DNA from: Chelydra serpentina
Taxonomy: Eukaryota; Chordata; Testudines; Chelydridae
DNA: 64,000 bases
Reading direction: 5' to 3'
NCBI GenBank assembly: GCA_037349315.1
Contig: JBAIAC010000023.1
Location: 35,812,501-35,876,500, forward strand
The notes under the pieces are model-generated. The model saw nothing but the letters and a program-made list of their open reading frames with translations, ran no database searches and was not told the DNA's origin. This document shows, one piece after another, positions 45,949-56,855 of the stretch. Position 1 is the stretch's first letter. Each line of letters starts with the position of its first letter. The translations under genes were made by a program, and so were the position numbers.

Positions 45949-47575
45949 TATGTGTGCAACTTTCCACCCAAGCCATTATAGCTTATGAGATGTGAACGAG
46001 CATTAACAATTTTATTGGCCCACAATACCAAATGCACAGTAAATATCCTAATAAAAAGTAATTACTCTATTTGTGCAGCAGCGGCTTTTTAACCTTAATG
46101 TCATAGCTGTTTTACATTTTGTGTGTGCTTATATTTGTTTTTTAAAAGAAATGCACAAACTGCCTTCTCCACTTTATGGGCTAAAATACTGTGCAATTTT
46201 ATTATACAAAGCCTATTCTGAGTTATGGGAGCACAAATAGGTGTCAGGAACCAATACATATTTATGAACTATAAACATCCTCATCAAGGATGCATTTGTT
46301 TTTACATTTTCAGTTTTTTAATGAAAATCGGAAAAACTTGCCATAAACCAAAAAAGCAAAAAAATCCCAACATATTTTCTGACCAGCTCTGCAAGATTTT
46401 GAAAACGAAGGCTCTGATTATCCTCTCATACTTGTGTTGTGTAAATCAGGAATAAGAGTTAAAATTGGTGTTAAGGAAGCAGAACCCTCTATGTTTACGG
46501 CTCAGTGCTAGATAATCAAATGAAGCTTGCCAACAGAATGTAAACAACTCCACCTTAAGATAGTAAAGAGCACCTTAAGCTTTCTTCTGGCTTCCTGCCA
46601 CTGAAAACGCTTCAGGCTGAACCTTAATCAAAAGGAAGTGTACTCTTTATACCAAGCCGGGGGAAGGGCAGATTAGAAGGACATTTCTTCATTGATTTTT
46701 ACATTTTAAAAGTTTATTTTCCTGGAGTTTTGTTACCTTGACATAACAAATTCCAAATTTATTTTACAATTCCCCCTCCCCCCCACCACAAAGGTGTTAT
46801 TCCGAAAGATTCATCAGGTTTTTATTCTTTTTCCATTTTTCTGGTTATCTCCATCATTCTGGAATCTCCTGAGTAAAATCTGGGCCTCCAGGCATCACCC
46901 ACGGGCCTAAGAGCTGGAGGGGAGACTATGATATCAACATGCCATTTTGAGAACTAGCAGACAGGGTGTGCTGGTTCAGGGAGCAGCTGCCACTCATCTT
47001 GGAAGCAGATCACCTTTTGCAAAGAGTCTCAGGGGGAAAGAATGGGGGCACACACGCAGGATTATCTCCCAAATCTGGATTATTCCCTCTCCAGCGAAAC
47101 CACCAGATGAGATTTTTCTTTTCCTACTGGCATCTCCTGCTAATCAGACCATTAGTATTCTTGCTGATTAACCAGCTAGCTCCCAATCTAATTAAAACTA
47201 GGCTTTTTTGAAGAGCCAGAGGTTTCAATCACATTTTACTCTTATCACTCTAGGGCTGGTTGGCATTAGCCATAAATACCACTGGGAGACCAAAGCAATT
47301 AACCCTTTCCCTTGCTAAGGTAGGCTTCAAATATATCATTGTCTATTTTTCCTGATATTTTGCCAGTTCCTGTAATAATGCTTTGTGCCTCTCTGGTGCC
47401 TCACGTCCAAAGATCTCAAAGCATTTTTTAGTATGTCTAGGATGGCTTTGTTCAATGGAAAACACAATTCATATTGAAGCAAAAATGGGCAAGTGTGTAG
47501 GAACCCCATTAGTATGGAAAAGAAGCCTGTAACACAGAGCAAGTGATATAGGGCAAGACCTCAAGTTGAGAGTGA
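45949..47575. other. Non-coding stretch, no gene seen
   Basis: Near 46310-46395 AT-rich sequence ends in TTTCTGACCAGCTCTGC, a likely scrap of the AT-rich dispersed repeat. No gene was recognised. Confidence 0.5.
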
Positions 47576-47583
47576 CTCAGAGA

Positions 47584-47806
47584 CAGGAGTTCTCAAACTG
47601 CGGGTCAGGACCCCTCAGGGGGTCACGAGGTTATTACATGGGGGGGGGGTCACGAGCTGTCAGCCTCCACCCCAAACCTTGCTTTGCCTCCAGCATTTAT
47701 AATGGTGTTAAATATATTTAAAAGTGTTTTTAATTTATAAGGGGGTTCGCACTCAGAGGCTTGCTATGTGAAAGGGGTCACCAGTACAAATGTTTGAGAA
47801 CCACTG
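47584..47806. mobile_element. hAT-type non-autonomous element, 223 bp
   Basis: The left end is CAGGAGTTCTCAAACTGCGG and the right end is ATGTTTGAGAACCACTG. Both resemble the CAGTGGTTCTCAAAC ends of a widespread hAT group (from memory). Flanks CTCAGAGA (47576-47583) and CTTACAGA (47807-47814) match at 6 of 8 positions, so the insertion is fairly old. It has an inner G-run and no coding frame. Confidence 0.85.
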
Positions 47807-47814
47807 CTTACAGA

Positions 47815-50800
47815 GGATGGAAGGCAGCTGGCTCTTCCTGGTTGGAGAAACCCTAGGCATGGGGGAAGCCTCCAGTTGCACATAGCCAAACCTATGTCTG
47901 TGTTACCTTCCTGGCCCAAGTACGGAACATGACAGTGTGAGAGGAATATGGCCAGAATGCTTCTGCACTCCAACAATCCCCAGCTGGTGGACAGCCTCTT
48001 AGGGGCCATTACTTGCCACTGTATTTTAGAGCAGCCCTATGGCTGCTCTAAAGTATGCTGTTGCTCAGGCTATTGCAGAACTGCCCCCAGATCAGAGAGC
48101 TACAACATGCTCCTTCATGGCTCCTGTTCCTTAGTATTTTTCTGTATGCACATCAGCAGCCAGTGGTAATAGTATAAGCATACAAAGTCTATGGGTTAGA
48201 TTCCGCTCTCAGTTAAATGACTTATGTATTGTTATAATTCCATTTACTTCAATGGAGTTACTCCAGATTTACACCAGTGTAAGGAGAGAAGGATTATGCC
48301 GTGTGTGTTTGTGTGTGATGGTAGGTAGAGCAGTGGGAGATGGATGGCTTTGAGGTTTTAGGGTGTTTCTTTGAGGAGTTCAAAGCTGAGAGATCCTTTC
48401 AGGTCAAAGTTGATTTTAGGGTCTTGGAGGATGAGATACTTCCACAGCCAGACAGGAATTTAGGGTGTTGCAAATACAAATCTCTTGCAATGAAGCCTTG
48501 TGTTATGGATGTGATAAAAGAGAAGTTTTTACATTACTGTAATTTATTGCAAATGAACGAGGAGCTTGCTAAGCTTTTGTCACCTGGCTACTCAGTTGTG
48601 TTTATCAGAACTTGGAGAAAATTACCTAATTTGCACTGATTCTTGCATGCATAGAGAAGTGATGTAGTTATAACTGACAAAACACTCTTCTGTTGGGGTA
48701 AAGGAATCTTGGTTGCAACTTTGACTTACATATCACAGAAGAATTTGGGACTGGATTTTTTTTTTTTTTTGAGTAATGGTCTGGTATCTCCTTACCAGCC
48801 TCAAAAAATTTGGCTAAAAATGGCTTCTGAGGTTTGGGTTAATTCCAGAGAATCTAGCAAGAAACATTTTGAAATTAAACCAAATGAGTTCATGTTCAAA
48901 CGTCTCCAAATCTGAGCTGCAGGGTGTTTCCCCTTTCCCTGCCCCCATTCAAAACCACGGTGTACTATGTGAGCGTGCAAAGCAACACCACAACAGAGAA
49001 GGGATTGGAAAGCACTTTGCAGAGCTTCCTAATGGCCAATATTTCATCTAGCAAAGCACAAGCCAATAATTCGCTACTCTGTGTTTCCTAATGATAACAA
49101 ACTTTGTCTCTTGGGATTTATTTTCTATCCTACCAACCTGATCCTTTTCCATTTCTTGTTTGGGGGCTTAGGCTGTTCCATGCTCACATGCATTTGTTTC
49201 TGTCACTTGGCTGTAGGAACCAAGTGTTTTGTTCAACATGTTTCGCTTCATCTCTGCTTTACGCTTCCTGTTTGAGAGCCAAGTGTTTTGTTTTGTTTTC
49301 ACGTCGATAGACTTGTAGCCCCTTCAATTGTGTCTTATCAGCAAGTAAAAGAGAACGTGCAGAAAGGGCAGAGGAGCTGAGAGGCGTCGTGCACACGCCG
49401 AATGTGGCTACAAGGCGGCGAGGATGAGCGCTATAACCTCAGTCACCTTTGTAAATCCTGAAAACAGACTTCTGTAAATCCCCAGACAAACCTCTTTTGT
49501 GAACTGAACGCAGCCAGGCACTTTGCTCACACACAGACCCATCCGCCCATGAACACACACATGCCATGAGAGCGCCCTCTCAGGGGGATTGCTCTTGGCA
49601 GTAAAGCCGTTGCACCTGCTTTAGTGAGATCTGTATTACAGAGGAGATGTTTTAAAGTGGATCCAGTGGTGCTTAGGGGATTGCACAGTCTACTGTTTTT
49701 ATATTAGATATTGCTTTCATCTAGAGTTGTTTTCTATCCCTCTTCAGATACACCTTTGCAGCTGCACGTAAACACACGCACACACATGCTTTATAGTCAC
49801 TGTGATATAAAAAGACCTCCCCGCAATATCTGGGGTGCTATTGTTTTCTTTCAAAATGAGAATAGGTGGCTGTACCACTGGGCAACATGGCAACCCCTTG
49901 ACCTTGCTTGGGGAATTACTTTGGAGTCTATGTTTTCTGGGGTCCAAATTGTCATTTAAGTCAGTGGTACAGCTGACTTCAGGAGGACTAGGCAGTCCTG
50001 GGGCAGTACAGGTCAGATAAAGTAGTCTGCCTGATGTAGGTCAAATCTACTTTGTCCATGTTACATCTGATATTATTTCTTTTCTTTATCCCCCAACCTT
50101 CCATCCCAACCCCTTGCTTCATCCAAGGCTCGACAAGAATCAAGACTAAAGAGAATCATATGCCACATGAACAGCTATCGAAGATATAACAAATGGATAG
50201 GCCTTAATCTTAAAGTTAGGGTCACATTAAAGAAAAATATGCATGCATTTTTGCAGGCACACAAGTTGTATGTGCACTCAGGGAATGGCAGACCATACCA
50301 TTTCATTATGGCTTGTGCACACTCATGTGGGTGGTAGAGTGCATGCACGCCTGCAAGCACACCCCCACTTTTACACGCACATTTCAAAACACGGGCCATA
50401 CTGACTAGTGGAGGCCCCCAATGGCAAGCAGTTAAGTCAGGCACTGACCAGCCTCTTCTGAATGAGAAACATTCTGTTCTTCTGGCTGTGTCAATTTCGT
50501 CTACCCACTTGCTGGTATCAACAACCACCACTGTAAAGGAGCCAGTTTAAAAGAGTCGTCTTCGCCAGGCACATTGGCTCTCTGTGCTGGTGGCACTTTC
50601 TCCGTTTGAATCGCTGTAATGCCAGCCAAGTAGGGAGGACTGAAAATTATCACAAAAGCACCAGGCCGGGAGTGTCAAGCTACTGCCTGGAAAAACACAA
50701 AAATGCTGTTTGATTCATTCCTGCTGCTCCTGACATATAAACTGGGTAACTAACCTGACCTGTGACTGCTTCTCCAAGAAACTGGCTGGGACATGACAAA

Positions 50801-51090
50801 TATGCCTTTCAACATACCACAGATGATTATGAAGAGAGCAATGGGAATAGAACAAAGCCTTATGGTTACATTATGAAAAACAAGACTCCACTTAAAACAG
50901 AAAACCTGGCTGATGAGAAATGCTTAGGGGTCCATTCCACTCTTCACTGGGAGCTGTCAACATGCATCAGAGAGCAGAAGTTGGCCTCAGATACCTGTGT
51001 GCACGTCCTATTAACATAAGCAGGTATTACCCATATACTTATTAGTGGAGACCCCTTTTGGGAGGAAAGGCATTTGGGCTGATTTTTTAA
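47815..51090. other. Non-coding stretch, with one unrecognised open frame
   Basis: A fold-back scrap (CTCAGTTAAATGACTTATG ... TTTACACCAGTGTAAGG) lies at 48192-48296. The 99-codon plus-strand frame at 48340-48639 is rich in Glu/Lys/Leu and fairly protein-like, but I recognise no family and see no flanking gene signals. A T-run lies at 48759-48771, and a purine/pyrimidine alternating GCATGCACGC patch at about 50341. Confidence 0.45.
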
Positions 51091-51615
51091 AATGGTGTGT
51101 GAGGGAATGTTTACCCCACATAAAGTGCAAAAAGCTTAATATGGGCCTGAGAGGCCAAATAACCAGCCTGAGTGAAGCGGGAGGGTGGGCCAGGACTAAT
51201 TAAAAATAAAGTCCAGCTGGGGGAGAACGGGCTTCTTCTCCATAAAGAGCTGCATGAGCCCAATTGAGGGGAGCAAAAATGGGAAGTGCCCTCTGCCTGG
51301 GAAGTAGCCTGAAAAGAAGTCTTAGAGGGAGAAAAGACCAGACAGGCTTCTCCATGGGTGAGCTGAAGGCCTAAGATGGGGGCTTGCCGAGCTAAAGCTT
51401 GCCAGAAACCCCGAGCAAGGGGAGGAGTGTGCCTGGTTGTGGACTGGGGAGCTGTGACCGTAGAGGCTGGCTCAGCCCAGCTGGGCTGAAGGTTTGATTT
51501 GAATACTTTACATTTTTTGACTTTGCAGAGTACATCCCCTTCTAGGGCCACATAGTACATTTTCAAAGTGGTCTGGCTGGAGGGCCAGGACATCCTTATG
51601 GCCAGAGTAGGCCAA
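51090..51615 (+). mobile_element. LTR-like interspersed segment
   Basis: TTAATTAAAAATAAAGTCC is followed by AGCTGGGGGAGAACGGGC and a long leader rich in CTGGGAAG/GCCAGAAACC/GAGCAAGGGG words. I recall this arrangement from a turtle LTR or ERV-type repeat. The start may be TGTGAGGGAATG near 51100. No matching end or target duplication was found. The 160-codon minus-strand frame is a by-product. Confidence 0.4.
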
Positions 51616-52585
51616 AGGCCAGCTGGGGAAACTGATTCACATGTCGCTGCAGTACTGTATCCAGCCAGGAGGGGGCATGTTGGGGCAGCAACTTTGCTAC
51701 CGGCAGATTTTGGTTTTGAAAGACATTTTCATCAGTAATTGGCTGACGATGCAGGATATGCTGTTTCCCTCTGACTCCAGGCTGCAAAATGAACTCTAGA
51801 TTTTGAGGTCTAAGTAGTAATGGCGTGAGAACTCTTGCTGAGACCTGATAAAGTAACGTCAGAGATGAGCCAGCTGGCACCATTCTCATTACTCACACGT
51901 ATCCTCTGACTGTACATGCAAATTCTGATTGTCGTTTGATGTCGTGCTCATAAGTATTGCCACTGATAACAGTAGGTTTCTGGGCACGGATAAAAGCATT
52001 CCATTGCTCTTGGTGGGTAGATTTATTATTTATTGATAGGCCTCAGGGCAGCCCCTCCCTTTTAGATGTCCCTAATTCACTCACTGAAGCTATTTGATGC
52101 ATCACTACCTAGTGGAACCACAGCCCTGACTGATATTTGTAGTCCACGTCAAGGATGTAAAATTTACGCTTCTGTCCCGTTGTCTAGGCTATAAAGCTTC
52201 CTAAGGCCAATGCAAGGTGGGTTTAACCTTATGCAGAATTGAATGGGCTCAGTTCTCCACGGTGTCACAGCATGTGTAGTCAGCGGGTTAAGCCTTATTA
52301 GTGAGTCGAACCCATTCCACACTTCTGAGATGATTCTCCCCGGGGGAAAGTAGGTGCAAGCTGCTGCCGTTACCGTGACTGGCTATGAGGCCAAGGGTAA
52401 ACTCCAAAAAGTGGTGCTGCTCAGCCAAAAAGAACCATGAGTAATAAAAATCTACACCACACCTATTCTCCAGTTAGTTATCTTGATCAAGCTTGTGTAA
52501 GTGGAGAGGGTTTACTAGAACAGCTAGGAGGTGTAATGCTGTAATGTGAAGCGCAAAGCTAGTGTACAGGAACTTCTGTCAGTAA
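51616..52585. other. Non-coding stretch, no gene seen
   Basis: No gene, RNA or bounded element was recognised. The first part (to about 51720) may belong to the LTR-like segment upstream. Confidence 0.45.
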
Positions 52586-53097
52586 CAACATGTAGCGAAG
52601 TCAACTCACTGGCGTGGCGTCTCCTGCTGGTCGTCTTAGGAATTAGCAGTTCAGCCTTGGAGCGCCCTCTGCTGGCTGATGTCTCGCTTGCCTCAGGGCT
52701 TCCGTGTTCCTCCTGGACCCCGGTGCCCCTTTACCTTGGGGTGCTGCCCCCTGGCAGTTCCCCTTTATCTCAGGGTTCTGCCCTGAGCAGTAACCCACAA
52801 TCTGGGTCTCCCCTCCCAGGGGAACCCCCAACCCTCTAGCCCCACCTTGCCTCAGTGGCTACTGCCAGTCGGCATCTAGCCCCCATTCACTGGGGCAGAC
52901 TGCAGTCTGTAAACCACTCATCGGGTTTGGACCAGCTGCCTCTGCCTAAGCCCGGGCTGCCCCTCTGCAACCCCAGTACCTGCTTTGGCCTTTCCCAAGG
53001 CCTGCAGCCTGGGGAGTTGACAGGCCAGAGCTCCCCAGCTCCTCTTGCCTTTCCCAGCACTGCTCTATCCCGGCACCCTGAGCTCCCAGGCAGCCAG

Positions 53098-53622
53098 CAG
53101 GGCCGGCTCCTGGCACCAGCAAAACAAGCTGGTGCTTGGGGCGGCACATTTCTAGGGGCGGCATTCTGGCACCGGCCATGCCGCCCCTAGAAATGTTCCC
53201 CAGCCGGCCGCCCCAGCTCACCTCCGCTCGGCGGCCTTTCGCGCGCCGCTTCTATCCCTCCCTCCCAGGTTCTTAAGCCTGGGAGGGAGGGGGAGAAGAG
53301 AACCCGAGCGGCCACGGCACGTGTCTCCCCCTCCCTCCAAGGCATGCCCCACTCGCCCCGGCTGGGGAGAGCGGGGCAGCCGGCATGCCTCGCTCGCTCC
53401 CCGCCGGCGCTCCAGCTGGGGAGAGCAGGGCTACCGGCATGCCGTGCTCCCTCCCCACCAGCTGGGGAGAGCAGGGGCCGCAGGTATGCAGCCCGCGCTT
53501 CGAGAGACGGGGCTTGTTTTTTTTGGGGGGGGGGGGGCGCGAAGTTTGTTTGGGGGAGGGCGGCGTTTGGGTTTTGTTGGTTTTTTTTGCTTGGGGCGGC
53601 AGAAACGTTAGAGCCGCCCCTG
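53098..53622. mobile_element. hAT-type non-autonomous element, 525 bp, nested in the LTR
   Basis: The left end is CAGGGCCGGCTCCTGG and the right end is AGAGCCGCCCCTG. Identical 8-mers GCAGCCAG (53090-53097 and 53623-53630) flank it. Inside are a hairpin (GGCACATTTCTAGGGGCGGC against GCCGCCCCTAGAAATG), a short palindrome CTCCCTCCCAGG...CCTGGGAGGGAG, tandem GCTGGGGAGAGC units and a G13 run. The overlapping Pro/Arg/Gly-rich frames of 88-161 codons come from this GC-rich repeat and are not genes. Confidence 0.93.
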
Positions 53623-53682
53623 GCAGCCAGGTCCTTCTCTCTCCAGAGTAAGAGAGAGACTGACTGAGCCACTGGCTCACAG

Positions 53683-53692
53683 CCCTTTTATA
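53683..53692 (-). promoter_or_regulatory. TATA box of the minus-strand LTR
   Basis: TATAAAAGGG on the minus strand, with a CCAAT box about 18 bp upstream and a GC-type box overlapping it. The spacing is tight but typical of a compact retroviral U3 promoter. Activity is not known. Confidence 0.65.
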
Positions 53693-53796
53693 GGGCTAGC
53701 TGTAGCCTGATTGGGGCGTGGCCCCAGCTGTGGCTGCTTCCCCAATCAGCCTAGGCTTTTTGCTCAGGAGCGGGGTGACTGCCCCGCTACACAACA

Positions 53797-55087
53797 CCTC
53801 ACATTGCCACGGTCCATATCTATCTCTGCCCTTGTGCGGATGTCTGCCAGTGACGGGTGTGTCCCCTTTTTAAGCTCCTGTACCAATGTTGCCTTTTTGT
53901 ACAAGATTCTTGCTTGTCATGTAGCTCATGGCAATGGCAATCCATTTGCCCCTGTGCAACCTGGGGAATCGCTCTGTCAGACGTGTTTACATGGAAGGAG
54001 CCTGCAAAAGCTATCGAGGGCTTGTACTAATGGAAGGATGGGAAATGGGGAAAGCCCTGAGATTAGCAGCTGGTGTGAAGAGGTTCCTCAACATCCTGGC
54101 AGGGGAACACATAATTGTGATTCTAGTGCAGATGCTGGGGGTACTTTACAGTGGCTGTGGCATGGGAATCAGAAATTTCCCAGAGGGGCACTTGCCCTCT
54201 GCAGATGTATTCAGCATTCACTGTAGGAACTGCTTGTGCCTATTCTCACATATGCCCAGCTCATCCTGTTCACTCTGCTCCACTCTATGCACTACCAGAA
54301 TATTCAAAAAGATCTGTTCATGGATTACAATCCTCCTGTGAGCAACTGAGGCAGAGACAAGGAAATGAATTGAAGGGACCGTGGGCGTAGCTGCACGGCT
54401 CATTCCTTTGACTCTTCCCTGTTACACAAAGCACCCTTTGTCTGCACTTGTGTGTTTCTGGTATAAAAAGTGCTAGAAAAATAGGAACGTGTATCTTAGT
54501 GATGCCAGAATTACCCATGAAGCTGCAGTGCGCATTCTGCACATGCAAACCAGAATCAAGGCTGATGTCTTTCCATTGCATTAATTCTTGGAGTTAATTG
54601 TGTGCCAGCCAGTTACATTTTAAACCTACAGTTGTGTGATTTCTCCGTGTGGCTTTGTTTCTAAGGGTGACCTAATAGGAAATCAGCACCATCAAATTCT
54701 TAGGCGCGAGATGTGCATTAAGCAATTAAACTGAGCAATAAATATAGCACTTGTTTTGACAAAGCCTTCATTTCCTATTCTGTTTTAACAACAAGAATAA
54801 TCAAACTTCTGTAGAAAATCAGTTTCTGGTTCTACTGGGAAACATGCCAAGTTATTCGCAAGCCGCTTGGATGAATGGCAAACGGCAGGATTTCTTGCTG
54901 TGGGCTGCACACATGCTGGAGGGATCTCTGCATCCAACCCCTACCCCCTTTTGCCCACTCCCCAATCTGATGGGAAAGAACCTTCTGTGAAGTGTTAGTT
55001 TCTGCCATACGCAGGGTAGAGTCCCATTAGGTCAGTGCCCTGTGGCAGCACCAGTCTCCAGTAGTCTGGTTCCTTTGGGGTGAAGGC
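53797..55087. other. Non-coding stretch, no gene seen
   Basis: The 171- and 137-codon plus-strand frames (53711-54226 partly in the LTR, and 53928-54341) have no recognisable domain. 54590-54800 is AT-rich, repeat-free and contains CAATTAAAC and GCAATAAATATAGC words. It could be conserved non-coding sequence, but that is untested. Confidence 0.45.
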
Positions 55088-55095
55088 GGTGGGTA

Positions 55096-55367
55096 CAGGA
55101 GCGGTGCCAGGGTTTTTGCCACCCTAGGTGGCAGCGCTCCTCCACAGTAATTGGCGGCGCTTCGGCGGCAGGTCCTCCTCTAAAGCTGCGTTCTCGGCAG
55201 CATTTCGACGGCTGCTTTTCTTGCTGCCCAGAGAAAAACCTGCTGCCAAATCGCCGGCAGGAAATGAGTCGCCACCGAAATTCCGCTGATGGCGGCGAAA
55301 TGCCGCCCCCCAAATCCTGCCGCCCTAGGTGACCGCCTAGGGTCACCTAGTGGAAGCGCCGGCCCTG
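55096..55367. mobile_element. hAT-type non-autonomous element, 272 bp
   Basis: The left end is CAGGAGCGGTGCCAGG and the right end is AAGCGCCGGCCCTG. Perfect 8-bp flanks GGTGGGTA lie at 55088-55095 and 55368-55375. The inner arms CCACCCTAGGTGGC and CCGCCCTAGGTGACC face each other, and GGCGGC/GCCGCC words recur. It has no transposase. Confidence 0.92.
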
Positions 55368-55375
55368 GGTGGGTA

Positions 55376-56223
55376 AGTCCCTCTGTCCTGTGCTGTGTTG
55401 CTGTTTGTGAGAGATGATGTGACTCAGCATTGGCTGAAATATGAAAGCAAAGCAGGTCCAATGAGAACAGATTAATTTTCTTTGCTGATGTTTGGTGAAT
55501 TTGGCAATTCTGTGCTCATTTGATTTACCGGCCTTGGAGGTGAGCTGCGATGCCCATAGAGTAGATCAGAGCTGTAGCAATTTCACCATGAAATAAAATC
55601 CAGACACTCTGTTTAATCACAGCATCCAACTGTTTCCTTTTCTCGCCGAGGGGCTGGCTTTTTGGCTCATTATGTGACTGGAACGTGAAGGCTGTGAGGC
55701 TGACAAGGAGAGGAAACTCTGTCTCAGCACTTTCCAATACCCAGCCCCCAACTGGCTTCCTTCCCCCCCCCCTCGCCCCAATCCCCCAGCGTTTGCTGCA
55801 GCACACTGTCTGCTGCCTAGCAACAGCACCGTGGGCGATGTCGCAAGGACTCAGACTGTGAAAGGGGAATAAACAACAGTTCCTGGATTTGTCTAGTGCT
55901 GCAGCTGTGGGAGGCTCATTGGCCTACCAGCATCTGTTGGAGATATTTTCAGAAACCAGGCTAACATACAAAAGACTCTATCATTAATGTTGCCGTCAAT
56001 CTCTGGGCTTCTGATGGGTTGGAATTTTTCTCTGCGTAGCCAGCACTCAATGCCTGACTAGTAGCTGCAGCCTGAGGACCCATTGCTGAAACCTAAACAA
56101 AACCTTTGGTGTCCAAAGCCATTTTGGAAATAGGAAATATTAACCCAGATCCAGGCATTATTAAAAGTCCCGTATAAAGACAGCAGACAGATCACACAAT
56201 CTGCATTTCACCGAGCACAAGGG
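55376..56223. other. Non-coding stretch, no gene seen
   Basis: A C-run lies near 55763-55773. No gene, RNA or bounded element was recognised. Confidence 0.45.
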
Positions 56224-56250
56224 TCTGGATTAGGGTTACCGACTTTGTAA

Positions 56251-56611
56251 TACGCCTCTACCCCGATATAATGCGGTCCTCGGGAGCCAAAAAATCTTAC
56301 CGCGTTATAGGTGAAACCGCGTTATATCGAACTTGCTTTGGCCTTGAGCATTGTCCCCTGACCGCCCCCTCCAGAGACCCCCCCCAAACCTAATCACCCC
56401 CAGCACCCTACCCCCTACGCAACCCCCTTGTCCCCTGACCCCTATCCACACCCCCACCCCCTGACAGGCCCCCCCGGGACTCCCACGCCCTATCCAATGC
56501 CCCCGTTACCTGTCCCCTGACCGCCCCGCCTCCAGCACACAGCCCCACCACCCAGAGCGCTGCTTTACAATGGTTATATCCGAATTCGTGTTATATCAGA
56601 TCGCAGGTGTA
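56251..56611. mobile_element. Tc1/mariner-type non-autonomous element, 361 bp
   Basis: TACGCCTCTACCCCGATATA at the left and TTATATCAGATCGCAGGTGT at the right are inverted ends flanked by TA, the mariner target site. Just inside, CCGCGTTATAGGTGAAACCG and GCGTTATATCGAAC repeat the GATATAACGCG motif in both directions. The centre is a C-rich module shared with the hAT element at 36644-37461. It has no transposase. Confidence 0.75.
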
Positions 56612-56855
56612 TTTAAAAAATGGACACTCCAGCAGTGCCAGAACCTCCCCTGCCCCGCCTCTTCCCCCAAGGCCCCGCCTCCGGTCACTCCTCTTCTCCC
56701 GTCCCCCTGTTGCTCGCTGCTCTTCCCCTCTCCATCTCCTCCCAACCCACCTGGTTTGGGAAGGACTCACTTCCAGAGCTGGGACTGGGATCTGCAGCTG
56801 CCTGACACAGGTAGGAGGTGGCCCTGGCTGAGTAGGGGCTGGCACGGGTGATGAC

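Larger units (their letters stand above)
52591..53791 (-). mobile_element. Solo LTR of an endogenous retrovirus, split by a hAT element
   Basis: The ends are TGTAGCGAAG on the left and CCCCGCTACA on the right. Identical 5-mers CAACA flank it (52586-52590 and 53792-53796). On the minus strand a TATAAAAGGG box lies at 53692-53683, a CCAAT box at 53714-53710 and a CCACGCCCC GC-type box at 53721-53713, giving minus orientation with U3 at the high-coordinate end. Without the insertion at 53098-53622 and its duplicated 8 bp it is 668 bp. No internal genes or second LTR are seen. No clear AATAAA was found. Confidence 0.85.

Noticed and set aside
51111..51593. 160-codon minus-strand frame
   Set aside because: It coincides with an LTR-like interspersed segment and shows no domain or initiation context.
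53187..53680. Overlapping frames of up to 161 codons on both strands
   Set aside because: GC-rich repeat inside a hAT element nested in an LTR; no known domain, and frames are open on both strands.
53711..54226. 171-codon plus-strand frame, the longest in the window
   Set aside because: It starts in the antisense of the LTR promoter and runs into unique DNA; it overlaps another open frame and shows no motif.
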